Source: Culturomica sp.
Lineage (GTDB): Bacteria > Bacteroidota > Bacteroidia > Bacteroidales > Marinifilaceae
Reading direction: 5' to 3'
Assembly: GCA_031271755.1 (NCBI GenBank)
Contig: JAISVB010000034.1
Coordinates: forward strand, 1-64,000
Length of the DNA: 64,000 nucleotides
Below are positions 17,240-26,226 of this stretch, in pieces. Both the position numbers and the translations under genes were made by a program. The notes beneath the pieces were generated by a model. That model saw nothing but the letters and a program-made list of their open reading frames with translations, searched no databases and had not been told where the DNA came from. Within the stretch, counting starts at the first letter, position 1. Every line of letters starts with the position of its first letter.

Positions 17240-19561
17240 TCATTTCCGGCTCTCCGAAAGGCCGATCGTCAGTTTTTTGCCGGTCACCAACTCCCGGTGG
17301 CCGATCCGGTAGTTTTTGACGGGCTTTCCGCCTATGTGTATGGAACGGATGTACCTGTCTGCGGGTTTTGTGCGCGGCGCTTCTATAACGATCTCTCCGG
17401 CAGGATAATAGGCTGTATCGAGAGAGAGTGTGATCTTCTCGAATGTGGGGGTCGTGAGCATATAATCGGGCTTGCCGGGACAGTCGGGATAGAGTCCCAT
17501 CATACTGAAAACCGCCCATGCCGACATCGTTCCTGCGTCGTCGTTGCCGGGGATGCCGTTCGGAGCGGTGGTGAAGCAGGTATCGAGCAACTGGGCGACC
17601 CGCCTCTGGGTGCGCCACTCTTCGCCCGGAAAATAGTTGAAAAGATAGGGATAGGCGATGTCGGGTTCGTTGGCCGGGTCGTAATACCCTTTGTCAAAAA
17701 CCGCTTCGAGTTTATCGACGAATTTCTTTGGGCCGCCCATCAGCGCCGCTAAGCCCTTGGGATCATGCGGCACATAGAAGGTGTAGTTCCACGCGCATCC
17801 TTCGTGGAATCCGGGATTCGGTTCAAAGTTCATTCCCTGTGCGGGATCGAAAGGAGCGTAAAATTTCTTGTCCGCTGTTTTTGGGCGCAGGGTGCCGAAC
17901 TGCGGGTCGTAATAATTGCGCCATCCCTCGGAACGTTTGCGGAAAAGAGCGGCGTCCTCTTTGCGGCCGAGATCTCCGGCGAGCAGCGAAAGGGCATAGT
18001 CGGCGATGTAGTACTCCAGTGCGTGCGATACCGAGTTGTCGTACTTCCCGCGCAGGGGTACATAACCCAATCGTATATAATCGTTTATGTCAGGGCGCAT
18101 GCGGTTGAATTCGCCGGTCAGGGTGGAGTAATAGGAGTCGGGCATTTCGCCCCCTTCCCTTACCCCGCTGCCGGAGAAGTCTATGCCCGGTGTGGTGGCC
18201 GATTTGAGGAATGCCTCGTAAGCCTTTTCGATATCGTACCCGCGCACCCCCTTGAGCCACGTGTCGGCGATGACGGGAATGGAGGGATCTCCTTCCATCG
18301 TCCACGTTTCGCGGCCGAACAGTTCCCACTTGGGCATCCATCCCCACTCCTCGTACATGCCGATCATGGAGCGCACCATGTCGGCCTGTTTGGCGGGATA
18401 GAGCAGTGTCATCAACTGGTGCAGGTTGCGGTAGGTGTCCCACAGCGAAAATACGGTGTACCGGGTGCCGGTCGTGGTGCCGGTGCGCCCGCTCTCCATC
18501 AGCGGATACTCGCCGTTTATATCGCTCAGTACGCTCGGGTGGATCAGCGTGTGGTACAAGGCGGTGTAGAATACCGTTTTCTGTTCTTCGGTGCCGCCTT
18601 CGACACGGACGCGTCCCAGGTGATCGTTCCAACCGGCGCGCGCCGCAGCGTGCAGGGCGTCGAAATTTTTGCCCCCGGCTTCAGCTTCCAGATTCAGGCG
18701 GGCATTTTCCGTACTAACGAACGAGAGTCCCATACGCACCTCGATCTGTTCCCCTTCCCGGGTGTCGAAGGTGAACCATGCCCCCACGTCGTCGCCCGCC
18801 AGTTCCTTTTCGTACCGGGTGTAGAGTTTGTATTTGCCCGCGTCGGTGTCCCACGCCCAGGTGACGCCCTGTGCCGGGCGCTGCTTTTTCCAGTATCCGC
18901 TCCGGGCCGGTGTTTTACTAAGCCGCATCACGAAATAGACCGGGAAGACCGCCTGCGAATTGTAGCAGAACGTACCCAGCAATTTGAAGCCTTCAATCTC
19001 TGTGTCGCTGACCCGGCGCAGCATGGCGCCGCTTTCGTTCGTCAGCCCCGTGCCCAGGTTCAGCAGAATATTTCCCTGGCCGGCGGGGAAGGTGAAGCGG
19101 GTCACTCCGCTTCGGGTGGTTGCTGTGGCTTCGGCCCGGATGCCGTAGCGTTCCAGATCGACCGAATAGTAGCCCGGAGAGGCTTTTTGGTTGGCCATCC
19201 GGCTGCCGTAGTTGCGGTAATCGGGATCCACTCCGCCGGTCGTAGCCATCACCAGCAACGAGCCCAGATCGGGGCATCCCACTCCGCTCAGGTTGACGTG
19301 CGAAAAGCCGGTCATCCACACATTGTGATATTCATAGGGGGCGCTCCACCAGACTGAATCTTTGTCGTAGCGGTTCAACACCGAGCCGCTCACATTGAAG
19401 GGCACTACCGAAGCCATGCCGTTCGGAACGATCGCGCCGGGGTTCGTAACACCCCTGTTGGTCGTACCGATAAAGGCGTTTACCCGGTCTGCAGGCTCCT
19501 GCGCCGCTGCCGGCAGCAACATGAAAAGCGAGAAATAGAAAATCAGTAATGTCCGTTTCAT
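17240..19561 (-). CDS. GH92 alpha-mannosidase, secreted
   Basis: This is a second GH92 enzyme in the operon, 773 residues with a cleavable signal peptide (MKRTLLIFYFSLFMLLPAAAQ). The frame is open upstream of the chosen ATG, but the extension is not conserved-looking and the signal peptide fixes the start. The family motifs are FSLWDTYRNLHQLMTLLYP, GCAWNYTFYVPHDPKG and the C-terminal GNDDAGTMSAWAVFSMMG. It is clearly a different paralogue from the downstream GH92 (lower similarity, signal peptide rather than lipobox), so the pair may act on different alpha-mannosyl linkages or in different compartments. It lies 37 nt after the acetyltransferase gene. Confidence 0.95.
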   Translation of the reverse strand: MKRTLLIFYFSLFMLLPAAAQEPADRVNAFIGTTNRGVTNPGAIVPNGMASVVPFNVSGSVLNRYDKDSVWWSAPYEYHNVWMTGFSHVNLSGVGCPDLGSLLVMATTGGVDPDYRNYGSRMANQKASPGYYSVDLERYGIRAEATATTRSGVTRFTFPAGQGNILLNLGTGLTNESGAMLRRVSDTEIEGFKLLGTFCYNSQAVFPVYFVMRLSKTPARSGYWKKQRPAQGVTWAWDTDAGKYKLYTRYEKELAGDDVGAWFTFDTREGEQIEVRMGLSFVSTENARLNLEAEAGGKNFDALHAAARAGWNDHLGRVRVEGGTEEQKTVFYTALYHTLIHPSVLSDINGEYPLMESGRTGTTTGTRYTVFSLWDTYRNLHQLMTLLYPAKQADMVRSMIGMYEEWGWMPKWELFGRETWTMEGDPSIPVIADTWLKGVRGYDIEKAYEAFLKSATTPGIDFSGSGVREGGEMPDSYYSTLTGEFNRMRPDINDYIRLGYVPLRGKYDNSVSHALEYYIADYALSLLAGDLGRKEDAALFRKRSEGWRNYYDPQFGTLRPKTADKKFYAPFDPAQGMNFEPNPGFHEGCAWNYTFYVPHDPKGLAALMGGPKKFVDKLEAVFDKGYYDPANEPDIAYPYLFNYFPGEEWRTQRRVAQLLDTCFTTAPNGIPGNDDAGTMSAWAVFSMMGLYPDCPGKPDYMLTTPTFEKITLSLDTAYYPAGEIVIEAPRTKPADRYIRSIHIGGKPVKNYRIGHRELVTGKKLTIGLSESRK

Positions 19562-19598
19562 GGTTAAGGATATTGTTTTTTTATATTCGATGATCTTG

Positions 19599-20711
19599 TC
19601 AGATCTTGATGCAAATCTGTTTCCGGTAGAGGAGGTGTCCGACGCACCATACAAAGAGCACAAAAAGGATGGAGTAGGCGAAGGAACCGCCGTATGCCCC
19701 GAAGCACGGTTCCAGGATCTCCCGGTATACAAAGTGTTTTACGCTGATCGTTTTGTCGTCGTAATGAAATGTGATCCCGGACAGGAAAATGGCAAAGACC
19801 TCGGCAAAGACGTAGATAAACAACGGGTTGACCCCGAACGATTCAAAGAAACGGCTCCATTTTTTGCACCCTTTGGCGTCGATGATCCAGGCCAGCAGGG
19901 CTAATAAAGTCGCTCCCATACCGCAGGTGACCAGCACAAAGGTGGAGGACCAGATCTTTTTGTTGATGGGACAACCGTAGCTCAACAGGAATCCGGCAAA
20001 TGTGAGCGCGGCGCCGGTCACAAACAACCGGGTGATCTGCTTGCCGGCGTCATTCGTTTCCCGGATCATTTTTCCGCAGAGGAATCCGATCAGTACGTTA
20101 CACAGCGCCGAAACGGTGCTCAGGATCCCTTCGGGGTCAAAATCGGGCGTATGCAGGTGATTGGAACCTAAAATGGCTTTGTCCGTCAGGCCGATGAGGT
20201 TGTTTTCTCCGGAAACCGTTCCGTTTCCGAGCCACATCAACAGGGCGTAACCGGTCAGGAGGAAGGCGGTGATGTACGGGATGTATTTGTGCTTGATCCC
20301 AATAGCCACGAAGGAGGCGAGGCAGAAGGTGACGGCCAAACGTTGCAAAACGCCCGGAATGCGCAGGTGGGAGAAGCCGGCCAGCGTGTGGCTCCGGAAA
20401 CACAATCCGATCCACGCAATGGCCAGCCCGAGGCCGAAAATGACGCATGTACGCCTGATGATTTTGTATACCAGCGCTTTATTCGCCCGGAAGTGGTACT
20501 TTTGGAGGGAGAAAAAGGTAGATATTCCCATGATGAACAGGAAGAAGGGGAAAACCAGATCGGTCGGCGTCAGGCCGTCCCAGCCGGCGTGGCGCAGTGG
20601 AGCGTAGACATAGTTCCAGTTCCCGGCATTGTTCACTAAGATCATACCGGCGATGGTGATCCCCCTCAACACATCCAGTGACAACAAGCGTTTTTCGCTA
20701 ATTTTTTCCAT
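19599..20711 (-). CDS. HGSNAT-like (DUF5009/NagX type) membrane acyltransferase
   Basis: The 370-residue polytopic membrane protein has about ten hydrophobic helices. Its first 60 residues match the pattern of the eukaryotic lysosomal heparan-alpha-glucosaminide N-acetyltransferase: RLLSLDVLRG, then LRHAGWDGLTPTDLVFPFFLFIMG. His41 sits where the human enzyme has its catalytic His in KHASWNGLT (from memory). The human protein moves an acetyl group from cytosolic acetyl-CoA to terminal glucosamine across the membrane. The gene begins 9 nt after a GH89 alpha-N-acetylglucosaminidase gene, the enzyme acting next in the lysosomal pathway. A periplasmic amino-sugar acetylation role is inferred. Confidence 0.82.
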   Translation of the reverse strand: MEKISEKRLLSLDVLRGITIAGMILVNNAGNWNYVYAPLRHAGWDGLTPTDLVFPFFLFIMGISTFFSLQKYHFRANKALVYKIIRRTCVIFGLGLAIAWIGLCFRSHTLAGFSHLRIPGVLQRLAVTFCLASFVAIGIKHKYIPYITAFLLTGYALLMWLGNGTVSGENNLIGLTDKAILGSNHLHTPDFDPEGILSTVSALCNVLIGFLCGKMIRETNDAGKQITRLFVTGAALTFAGFLLSYGCPINKKIWSSTFVLVTCGMGATLLALLAWIIDAKGCKKWSRFFESFGVNPLFIYVFAEVFAIFLSGITFHYDDKTISVKHFVYREILEPCFGAYGGSFAYSILFVLFVWCVGHLLYRKQICIKI

Positions 20712-20720
20712 ATCTGTTGT

Positions 20721-22895
20721 TTAGAAAATACCCGCTTCCGCACAGATCCGTCTGACCGTCGGGATCACCTCTTGTTGCGGGGTATCCGGGTATGTTTTGC
20801 GTTCGTTTGTCCAAGCCTCTTCCACCGCGTAAAAATCAATTTCTCCGGGTGTTTTCCGGTGCATTTTTTCGGATAAATAATTGAAAAAGAGTTCCCACCG
20901 CAGGCGGTAAAGGTCCTTTAACACGCCGTTCCACTCCCGGTGGGCGTAGTCGTGCAGCCCTCCCTGATCGGCTGCCGTGCGGTTTCCCCAGGTGGTGATC
21001 TGCGTGCGGGCGTTCCATTCGTACAACTCCTTCTCCTGGGCTGTTTGTCCGAGGTTCCGGGCATCCCGGATCCAACTGCCCAGCATAAATTCCGGGCGGG
21101 TGGAGAGCAGTTCGTCCTGCAGCTCTATCAGGCGGAGGAATTTCTTCGTTGTCCGTTCGAAAGCATACCGGTCCCGGGCGCGGTATGCAGCCGTCACTTC
21201 CAATTGGGTGCGGCGTCCCTGTTCGGCGACAGCCTGCCGGACCAGATCGACCAGATCGTACTCGAAGTTGTTGTTCCCCTGGAACTCGCCGGCGGCCGAC
21301 AGCATGAGCCGGGCAGCCAAAAGAATGGAATCCGCTTCGTAGTAGACGTCCGATTCCGACCAACTGGAAACGGTATTGACCACTTCTGCCGGACGGGCGC
21401 AGAAAACAGATTCCGTTGTGCCCTGCTGGGTGGATTCGGCCGGACAGTTGTAAATGGAATTGGATAACAATTTCCAGGCTTCCCATACGGCGGGCGTTGT
21501 TTTTCCGTAGCGGGCTTTGACATACCGGTGCAGCCAGTCGTCTTTGTCGAAACGTGTTTCGCCCCTCCAGGGGAGTTCGCACAGGAGTTCGTACATGACG
21601 GGGTTGTTCTCAATGCCTTCCATGGTTAGACCGACGCCGCGCAGTGTCTGTCCGAAGGGGCTTTCCTTTGCTTTGTAAAACTCGTCGATCAGGTGGGACA
21701 TTTTTCCGTGCAGTCCGACATTTCCGCCGAAGTTCAGCAACATGCAGCAGATCCAGTTGTGTTGCCCGAATCCCTTCTCCCTTTTCCAGGTGGAAGCAGT
21801 ATCTCCCCATTGCGGGCGGCTTTCGGAAAAGAGATCCAACACCAGCATCTCTCCCTGCCGGATGTTCCGGATCATTTGCGGGCGGGGGTTGGCGCCCCAG
21901 GCCTGTATGACCCACGCCGCTTTCGGGTTGTTTTTCCGCATCGCTTGCAGGATGGCCTGTCCGGTGGCGTCAAGATCCACCCCTTTCGTATCCCCGCCTT
22001 CGTGGAAAGGATCCATGCTGTAAAAATTCGCTTTGCCGAACAGTTTGTTCATCTCCTTGTAATACAGGGAGGCTATTTTCTGAAAATTCGGATCGGTGGG
22101 TTGCAGAAAGGCCGGCCGGCGGTAACTGCACCACAACCCCGGATCGGCTACGTCCAATCCCAATTTTGCTTTGGCATTGTTGGGCAACATGCCGGAATAG
22201 CCGGGCAGAACAGGTTCTATACCGTATTCGCGCATCCGCCGGACAATGTTTTGTTGCAACGTGGCCTGTTGCCTGTACCAACTGTCCGGATTGGGACCTC
22301 CCCATCCTTCGAGGTTGTTCATCTGCCACCAGGCCAAAAAGCCCGGACCGGCGATAAATTCGTTGATCTCCTGCCGGGTGTAACCCAGTTCGCGCAAGAG
22401 GTTGTACCAAACGGTTTCGGCGCCGGTGATGGCCAGAGACAAATTGATGCCGTGGAGCGCCATCCAGTCGATCTCCTGCTGCCAGCGTTCCCAGTCCCAG
22501 AAAGCCATGGAGTAAGAAAATGTACAGTAGTTCAGGTAATAGCGAAGGGTATGGGTGGTTTCATGCCTCTCTTTTTGCGGAACTACCGGGAGTTCCGCAG
22601 GCAATTTCGCTCTCATCCCGTTCCACGAAAGATGTATACCGGCGTAGTATTTCAGGTACCAGTTGATACCCGTCGCGATGTTGACATAGGTATTTCCCCG
22701 GACGACTACTTTCTCCCCTTGTTGATCCAGTTCAAAAAAGTCGGCGGCCTGATCGGATTTGACCAGTTCGACCGTAAACTTTCGGGAAGCGCCCGGGTCG
22801 ATCCGTTCCAGCAACCCCGTGATCGGATGGGCCTGGAGGAACGAGCCCGAAGAAATAGCGATCATGAGGAATAAAAATAGTTTTTTCAACTTCAT
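20721..22895 (-). CDS. GH89 alpha-N-acetylglucosaminidase (NAGLU-like)
   Basis: GH89 enzymes release terminal alpha-linked GlcNAc, for example from heparan sulfate or from GlcNAc-alpha-1,4-Gal caps on mucin. A signal peptide (MKLKKLFLFLMIAISSGSFLQA) leads to an N-terminal domain and then the catalytic barrel. The barrel shows LNYCTFSYSMAFWDWERWQ, WQMNNLEGWGGPNPDSWY, MDPFHEGGDTKGVD and GLTMEGIENNPVMYELL. By analogy with human NAGLU, the Glu residues in FHEGG and TMEGIENN are the likely catalytic pair. An in-frame ATG at 22904 is an alternative start. It is the first gene of the operon. Confidence 0.94.
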   Translation of the reverse strand: MKLKKLFLFLMIAISSGSFLQAHPITGLLERIDPGASRKFTVELVKSDQAADFFELDQQGEKVVVRGNTYVNIATGINWYLKYYAGIHLSWNGMRAKLPAELPVVPQKERHETTHTLRYYLNYCTFSYSMAFWDWERWQQEIDWMALHGINLSLAITGAETVWYNLLRELGYTRQEINEFIAGPGFLAWWQMNNLEGWGGPNPDSWYRQQATLQQNIVRRMREYGIEPVLPGYSGMLPNNAKAKLGLDVADPGLWCSYRRPAFLQPTDPNFQKIASLYYKEMNKLFGKANFYSMDPFHEGGDTKGVDLDATGQAILQAMRKNNPKAAWVIQAWGANPRPQMIRNIRQGEMLVLDLFSESRPQWGDTASTWKREKGFGQHNWICCMLLNFGGNVGLHGKMSHLIDEFYKAKESPFGQTLRGVGLTMEGIENNPVMYELLCELPWRGETRFDKDDWLHRYVKARYGKTTPAVWEAWKLLSNSIYNCPAESTQQGTTESVFCARPAEVVNTVSSWSESDVYYEADSILLAARLMLSAAGEFQGNNNFEYDLVDLVRQAVAEQGRRTQLEVTAAYRARDRYAFERTTKKFLRLIELQDELLSTRPEFMLGSWIRDARNLGQTAQEKELYEWNARTQITTWGNRTAADQGGLHDYAHREWNGVLKDLYRLRWELFFNYLSEKMHRKTPGEIDFYAVEEAWTNERKTYPDTPQQEVIPTVRRICAEAGIF

Positions 22896-23212
22896 AACTG
22901 TCATTTTATGCAGGGCGAATATACAGTATTTTACCCGTTGTACCTTTAAACAGGTGTATAAAAAAGTTGTTCCTGTCGGATATCATCTGTGTATTTGTTT
23001 GAATTTCATTCAGAAAACACACTTGCTACCGCTTTCTTTCGCTATTCTGCCTTTAGTATACCGTAAGAATACGCGTAAAATGGAACAAGGGTGGCCGTGT
23101 TATCGGGATTGCTTGATAGCGAAATCACTGTAGTTGTGAATATAGGTATTATGCGTGCCTTATTGGTGTATTAAAAATAAAATGTTACTTTGCGTCCTGA
23201 AAAACGTTCACT
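22896..23212. other. Divergent intergenic region, no gene seen
   Basis: About 300 nt separate the start of the GH89 operon (leftward) from queD (rightward). It is AT-rich compared with its flanks. I see a promoter for queD at its right side (listed separately). A one-mismatch -7 box for the leftward operon lies at 22917-22924 (TATATTCG on the - strand). No open frame of convincing composition and no clear RNA fold is present. Confidence 0.6.
23162..23192 (+). promoter_or_regulatory. Bacteroidota-type promoter for queD
   Basis: ATTG at 23162-23165 and TTACTTTG at 23185-23192 are separated by 19 nt. This resembles the Bacteroidota sigma-ABfr pattern of a TTTG -33 element and a TAnnTTTG -7 element, with one mismatch in each. 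The queD start codon lies 20 nt downstream, giving a short leader without a Shine-Dalgarno sequence. Confidence 0.5.
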
Positions 23213-23566
23213 ATGTACAAAATCAGCAAACAGTTCTCTTTTTCGGCTTCGCACATGCTCAATTGCTTAGGGGCGGAACACCCGTGCGCCCGCATACACG
23301 GCCATAATTATGTCGTTACCATTCACCTGAAATCGGAAACGCTGGACCAATACGGTTTCGTCAAAGACTTTAAGTCCTTGCAAACGGTCAAACAGTTCAT
23401 TGACGAAACACTGGATCATCGCCACCTGAATGACATCCTGCCCGACACCCCCACTTCGGAACACATTGCCCGCTTCCTGTATGAGCATTTCAAACCCGAA
23501 CTTCCGGAACTTTATGCGGTAGAGATAAGCGAAACGCCGCAAACATCCTGTATATATGAACCTTAA
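23213..23566 (+). CDS. queD: 6-carboxy-5,6,7,8-tetrahydropterin synthase (QueD)
   Basis: QueD converts 7,8-dihydroneopterin triphosphate to 6-carboxytetrahydropterin, the second step towards 7-deazaguanine (queuosine) nucleosides. The 117-residue protein has the zinc ligands in FSASH (His14) and in RIHGHNY (His29 and His31), with the catalytic Cys25 just before in HPCARIHGH. The later DHRHLND and PTSEHIARFL motifs are typical. It overlaps queE by 11 nt, so the two are translated from one message. Eukaryotic PTPS-like activity is unlikely given the neighbouring queE. Confidence 0.94.
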   Translation: MYKISKQFSFSASHMLNCLGAEHPCARIHGHNYVVTIHLKSETLDQYGFVKDFKSLQTVKQFIDETLDHRHLNDILPDTPTSEHIARFLYEHFKPELPELYAVEISETPQTSCIYEP

Positions 23567-24143
23567 TGTAAAGGAAATATTCTATTCGCTGCAGGGAGAG
23601 GGAGGGCGACAGGGAGAAGCCTCCATCTTTATCCGGTTGGCAGGTTGTAACTTGCATTGCAGTTTTTGCGATACGGATCACGGGGAGGGATCGGAAATGG
23701 AACTTACCGCGATCTTATCTTACATCCGGCCGTTCCCTGCCAAGTGGATTGTATGGACAGGCGGGGAACCTTCCCTGCAACTAAACAATGAAGTATTGTC
23801 GTTTTTCCGGAAAGAGGGGTACCTTCAGGCGATAGAAAGCAACGGAACCCGGCCGTTGCCGGAATTACTGGATTACCGGGTGATCAGCCCCAAGGGGGCG
23901 AATCCTGCGTATGCTAAGGCGTTAAATCCCCGGGCGGAAGAAGTGCGCTTGCCTGTTAAAAAGGGGGATCCGTTGCCTCCGGTAGAGCTCCTGCCTCAGG
24001 CTTCCTGTTATTTCCTCAGTCCCGTTTTTGAGGAACAAGAGGCAAAAACCCGTGAAAACATCTTGTATTGCGTAGCGTGCATCAAAGAGCATCCTCACTG
24101 GCGCTTGAGCCTTCAAATGCACAAACTGATCGGGATCGAATAA
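23556..24143 (+). CDS. queE: 7-carboxy-7-deazaguanine synthase (QueE)
   Basis: QueE is a radical SAM enzyme that contracts 6-carboxytetrahydropterin to 7-carboxy-7-deazaguanine. The N-terminus MNLNVKEIFYSLQGEG is diagnostic, followed by the iron-sulfur cluster motif CNLHCSFCD (CxxxCxxC) at about residues 31-38 and TGGEPSLQ. At 195 residues it belongs to the short QueE group. It overlaps the end of queD by 11 nt. queC and queF are not in the window. Confidence 0.94.
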   Translation: MNLNVKEIFYSLQGEGGRQGEASIFIRLAGCNLHCSFCDTDHGEGSEMELTAILSYIRPFPAKWIVWTGGEPSLQLNNEVLSFFRKEGYLQAIESNGTRPLPELLDYRVISPKGANPAYAKALNPRAEEVRLPVKKGDPLPPVELLPQASCYFLSPVFEEQEAKTRENILYCVACIKEHPHWRLSLQMHKLIGIE

Positions 24144-24275
24144 TTCAAACTCTGTGATTTTCAGAGCGTTGCACGTGTCGTTCCTACGAGGCCAAAGTAT
24201 ATAATTCTGCGGGATAAAAACAAGTCACGGGAAGTATTTTTTCTGAAGAAAGACCGGATTTTCGTATCACTACCG

Positions 24276-24283
24276 TATATTTG
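24276..24283 (+). promoter_or_regulatory. -7 box TATATTTG upstream of the radical SAM gene
   Basis: A perfect TAnnTTTG box (TATATTTG) lies 108 nt before the start codon of the radical SAM gene at 24391. A clear TTG at the -33 position is missing, so the promoter may be weak or need an activator. The implied 5' leader of about 100 nt holds no obvious hairpin. Confidence 0.4.
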
Positions 24284-24390
24284 TGGCTGATAGCGTATCG
24301 TTTTGATTAGAAATAATGCTATGTATTACGAGGAAAATTGAAGTTATGTACAAGCGGCGCACAGCGTAGCCGAACAATAAGATCGTGTGA

Positions 24391-25254
24391 ATGATGCATT
24401 ACCAAAAAGTATCCGGCATATTGAACAACAACGGGATGAACCTCTATCGCGGGTGCACCCACGGCTGTATTTACTGCGACTCAAGGAGCAAATGCTACCG
24501 GATAAACCACGATTTTGAAGATGTTTTAGTCAAGGAAAACGCCATCGAATTGCTGGAAACAGCCTTGAAGAAAAAACGCAAAAAATGTATGATCGGGACC
24601 GGTTCCATGACCGATCCCTATTGTCATGCGGAGGATGTCGCACAAATGACGCGAAAAAGCCTGGAAGTCATTTACAAATATGGGTTTGGCGTCAACATCA
24701 TCACCAAATCGACCAAACTGCTCCACGATCTGGATCTGCTCAAAAAGATCAATGAAAAAGCCAAAGCCGTCGTTGACGTAACCTTAACGACGGACGATGA
24801 AGAGCTCTGTAAAAAATTAGAGCCCCATGTATCTACCACCCGGGAAAGATACGAAATGCTGAAAACTTTACGGGATAACCACATCCCGACCATCGTCTGG
24901 TTATCCCCCATTTTGCCCTTCATCAACGACACCGAAGAAAATATTTCGGCAATCTTAGACGCCTGTATAGACGCAAAAGTTTACGGAATACTCTGTTTCG
25001 GCATGGGACTTACGTTAAGAGAAGGAAATCGCGAATATTTCTATCAAAACCTGGAGAGACATTTTCCCGGATTAAAAGAAAAATACATCCGTACATACGG
25101 AAACAATTACAGCATCATCAGCCCCAACCAAAACAGACTGATGAAGATCTTTACAGACAAATGCAAAAGCGGCAACATCGAAACAGACATAAAAAAACTG
25201 TTTGCATTTATGCACCATCTCCCCGAAAAAACGGCGCAATTAACGTTGTTTTAG
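24391..25254 (+). CDS. Radical SAM protein, SPL-like (spore photoproduct lyase family)
   Basis: The 287-residue protein opens with the SAM-radical cluster motif CTHGCIYCD (CxxxCxxC) at residues 22-28, within the context NLYRGCTHGCIYCDSR. This is typical of the SPL-like radical SAM group found outside spore formers. Downstream patches GTGSMTDPY, NIITKS and WLSPILPFIND fit the partial TIM barrel. Family members are often annotated as DNA-repair-like, but the substrate is unknown here. Composition is more AT-rich than the dcw region, and the gene sits at the left edge of an accessory island. No partner gene is adjacent. Confidence 0.8.
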   Translation: MMHYQKVSGILNNNGMNLYRGCTHGCIYCDSRSKCYRINHDFEDVLVKENAIELLETALKKKRKKCMIGTGSMTDPYCHAEDVAQMTRKSLEVIYKYGFGVNIITKSTKLLHDLDLLKKINEKAKAVVDVTLTTDDEELCKKLEPHVSTTRERYEMLKTLRDNHIPTIVWLSPILPFINDTEENISAILDACIDAKVYGILCFGMGLTLREGNREYFYQNLERHFPGLKEKYIRTYGNNYSIISPNQNRLMKIFTDKCKSGNIETDIKKLFAFMHHLPEKTAQLTLF

Positions 25255-25471
25255 AGAGTAGTAAGATCGTTCAATCGGAATATTTTAATCTGTTAAAGAA
25301 AAGCCCCCTTGTCAAACAGCTACTTTCGCTATACTTTCTTTTGATCAAAGTCGGCACTCATTCGGCACTTATTCGAAATAAAGACCGCCATTGCCGGATT
25401 TATTCCGTATAAACAGAACCTTTTTTCACTATTTTATCCGATCTTTGTATGGAGCAAATAGGACAAAAGTT

Positions 25472-26098
25472 ATGGCAAGAGCAACAGACGAATTAAAAAA
25501 CATCAGCGGAACCTTGGGAAACCTGGTGTTCTACCAGCGCAACGGAGCTACTTACGTACGGACCAAACCGACCACTTATCGCGACGCAAAAACCGAAAAG
25601 CAGTTGCTGCTGCGCGGACGTTTTGCCGGATGCAACTATCTTTACAAGTGTTTACAGGCGGACATTTTCAGGCGGGTGTGGAAAATGGCTGCTAAGGGTA
25701 CCGGAAAAAATGCCAAAAACATGTTTGTACGGCACAATATCCACGCTTTCGGAAAGGAGCAGGAGATCACGGATTACCAACGCCTGCATTTCAGTACGGG
25801 TTTACTGCCGTTACCCCGTAATCTGGAACTGGAATGTCGCAACACCCACGATTGTCTGTTGCATTGGGAATACGATCCGCAGGAAGCGATCGGTTCTCCC
25901 GGCGACCGGCTCTACTTGGTTGAATTTCAATCGAATCTCAGAATTAGAATCCACGAAACCGGTGTTTGCCGCCGGGAAAGAGAAGCCCTTTTTTCTACAT
26001 TTTACACCATCGACAAGGGCACCCATCTGTATGCCTTCTGGGGAAACGAAACGGGAACAAGCTTTTCTCCTTCTTACTATTTCCCGTTGGGGCGGTAG
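25472..26098 (+). CDS. DUF6266-like hypothetical protein
   Basis: The ATG at 25472 begins MARATDELKNISGTLGNLVFYQRNG and is preferred to the open upstream extension. The N-terminal layout, a short basic start, a Gly-containing turn, then a 'y.r.kp' strand and a Thr/Asn-rich helix, resembles the DUF6266 family that is abundant in Bacteroidota. The rest (208 residues in all) is predicted to be beta-rich, with several aromatic strands (LYLVEFQSNLRIRI, HLYAFWGNETG). No signal peptide is seen. No function is known. The family assignment is from memory of the N-terminal pattern only. Confidence 0.55.
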   Translation: MARATDELKNISGTLGNLVFYQRNGATYVRTKPTTYRDAKTEKQLLLRGRFAGCNYLYKCLQADIFRRVWKMAAKGTGKNAKNMFVRHNIHAFGKEQEITDYQRLHFSTGLLPLPRNLELECRNTHDCLLHWEYDPQEAIGSPGDRLYLVEFQSNLRIRIHETGVCRREREALFSTFYTIDKGTHLYAFWGNETGTSFSPSYYFPLGR

Positions 26099-26174
26099 TG
26101 GAGGAATAGAAAAACAATAAAAGAAAATCAACACAAGCAAAAGCGTTTTTATGGGAAAAAATGGAGGGAAAAAG

Positions 26175-26182
26175 TATCTTTG
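26175..26182 (+). promoter_or_regulatory. -7 box TATCTTTG before the restriction remnant
   Basis: A perfect TAnnTTTG box lies about 45 nt upstream of the HsdS tail fragment, in an A-rich stretch, without a clear -33 TTG. It may once have driven a gene lost from this spot, or be chance in AT-rich DNA. Confidence 0.3.
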
Positions 26183-26226
26183 TAACTACACTCAAATACA
26201 GGCAATACTCAAAACATAACACATGA

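Noticed and set aside
25438-25447. Promoter GATCTTTG for the DUF6266-like gene
   Set aside because: The first base of the -7 box does not match, there is no -33 TTG, and AT-rich DNA gives such matches often.
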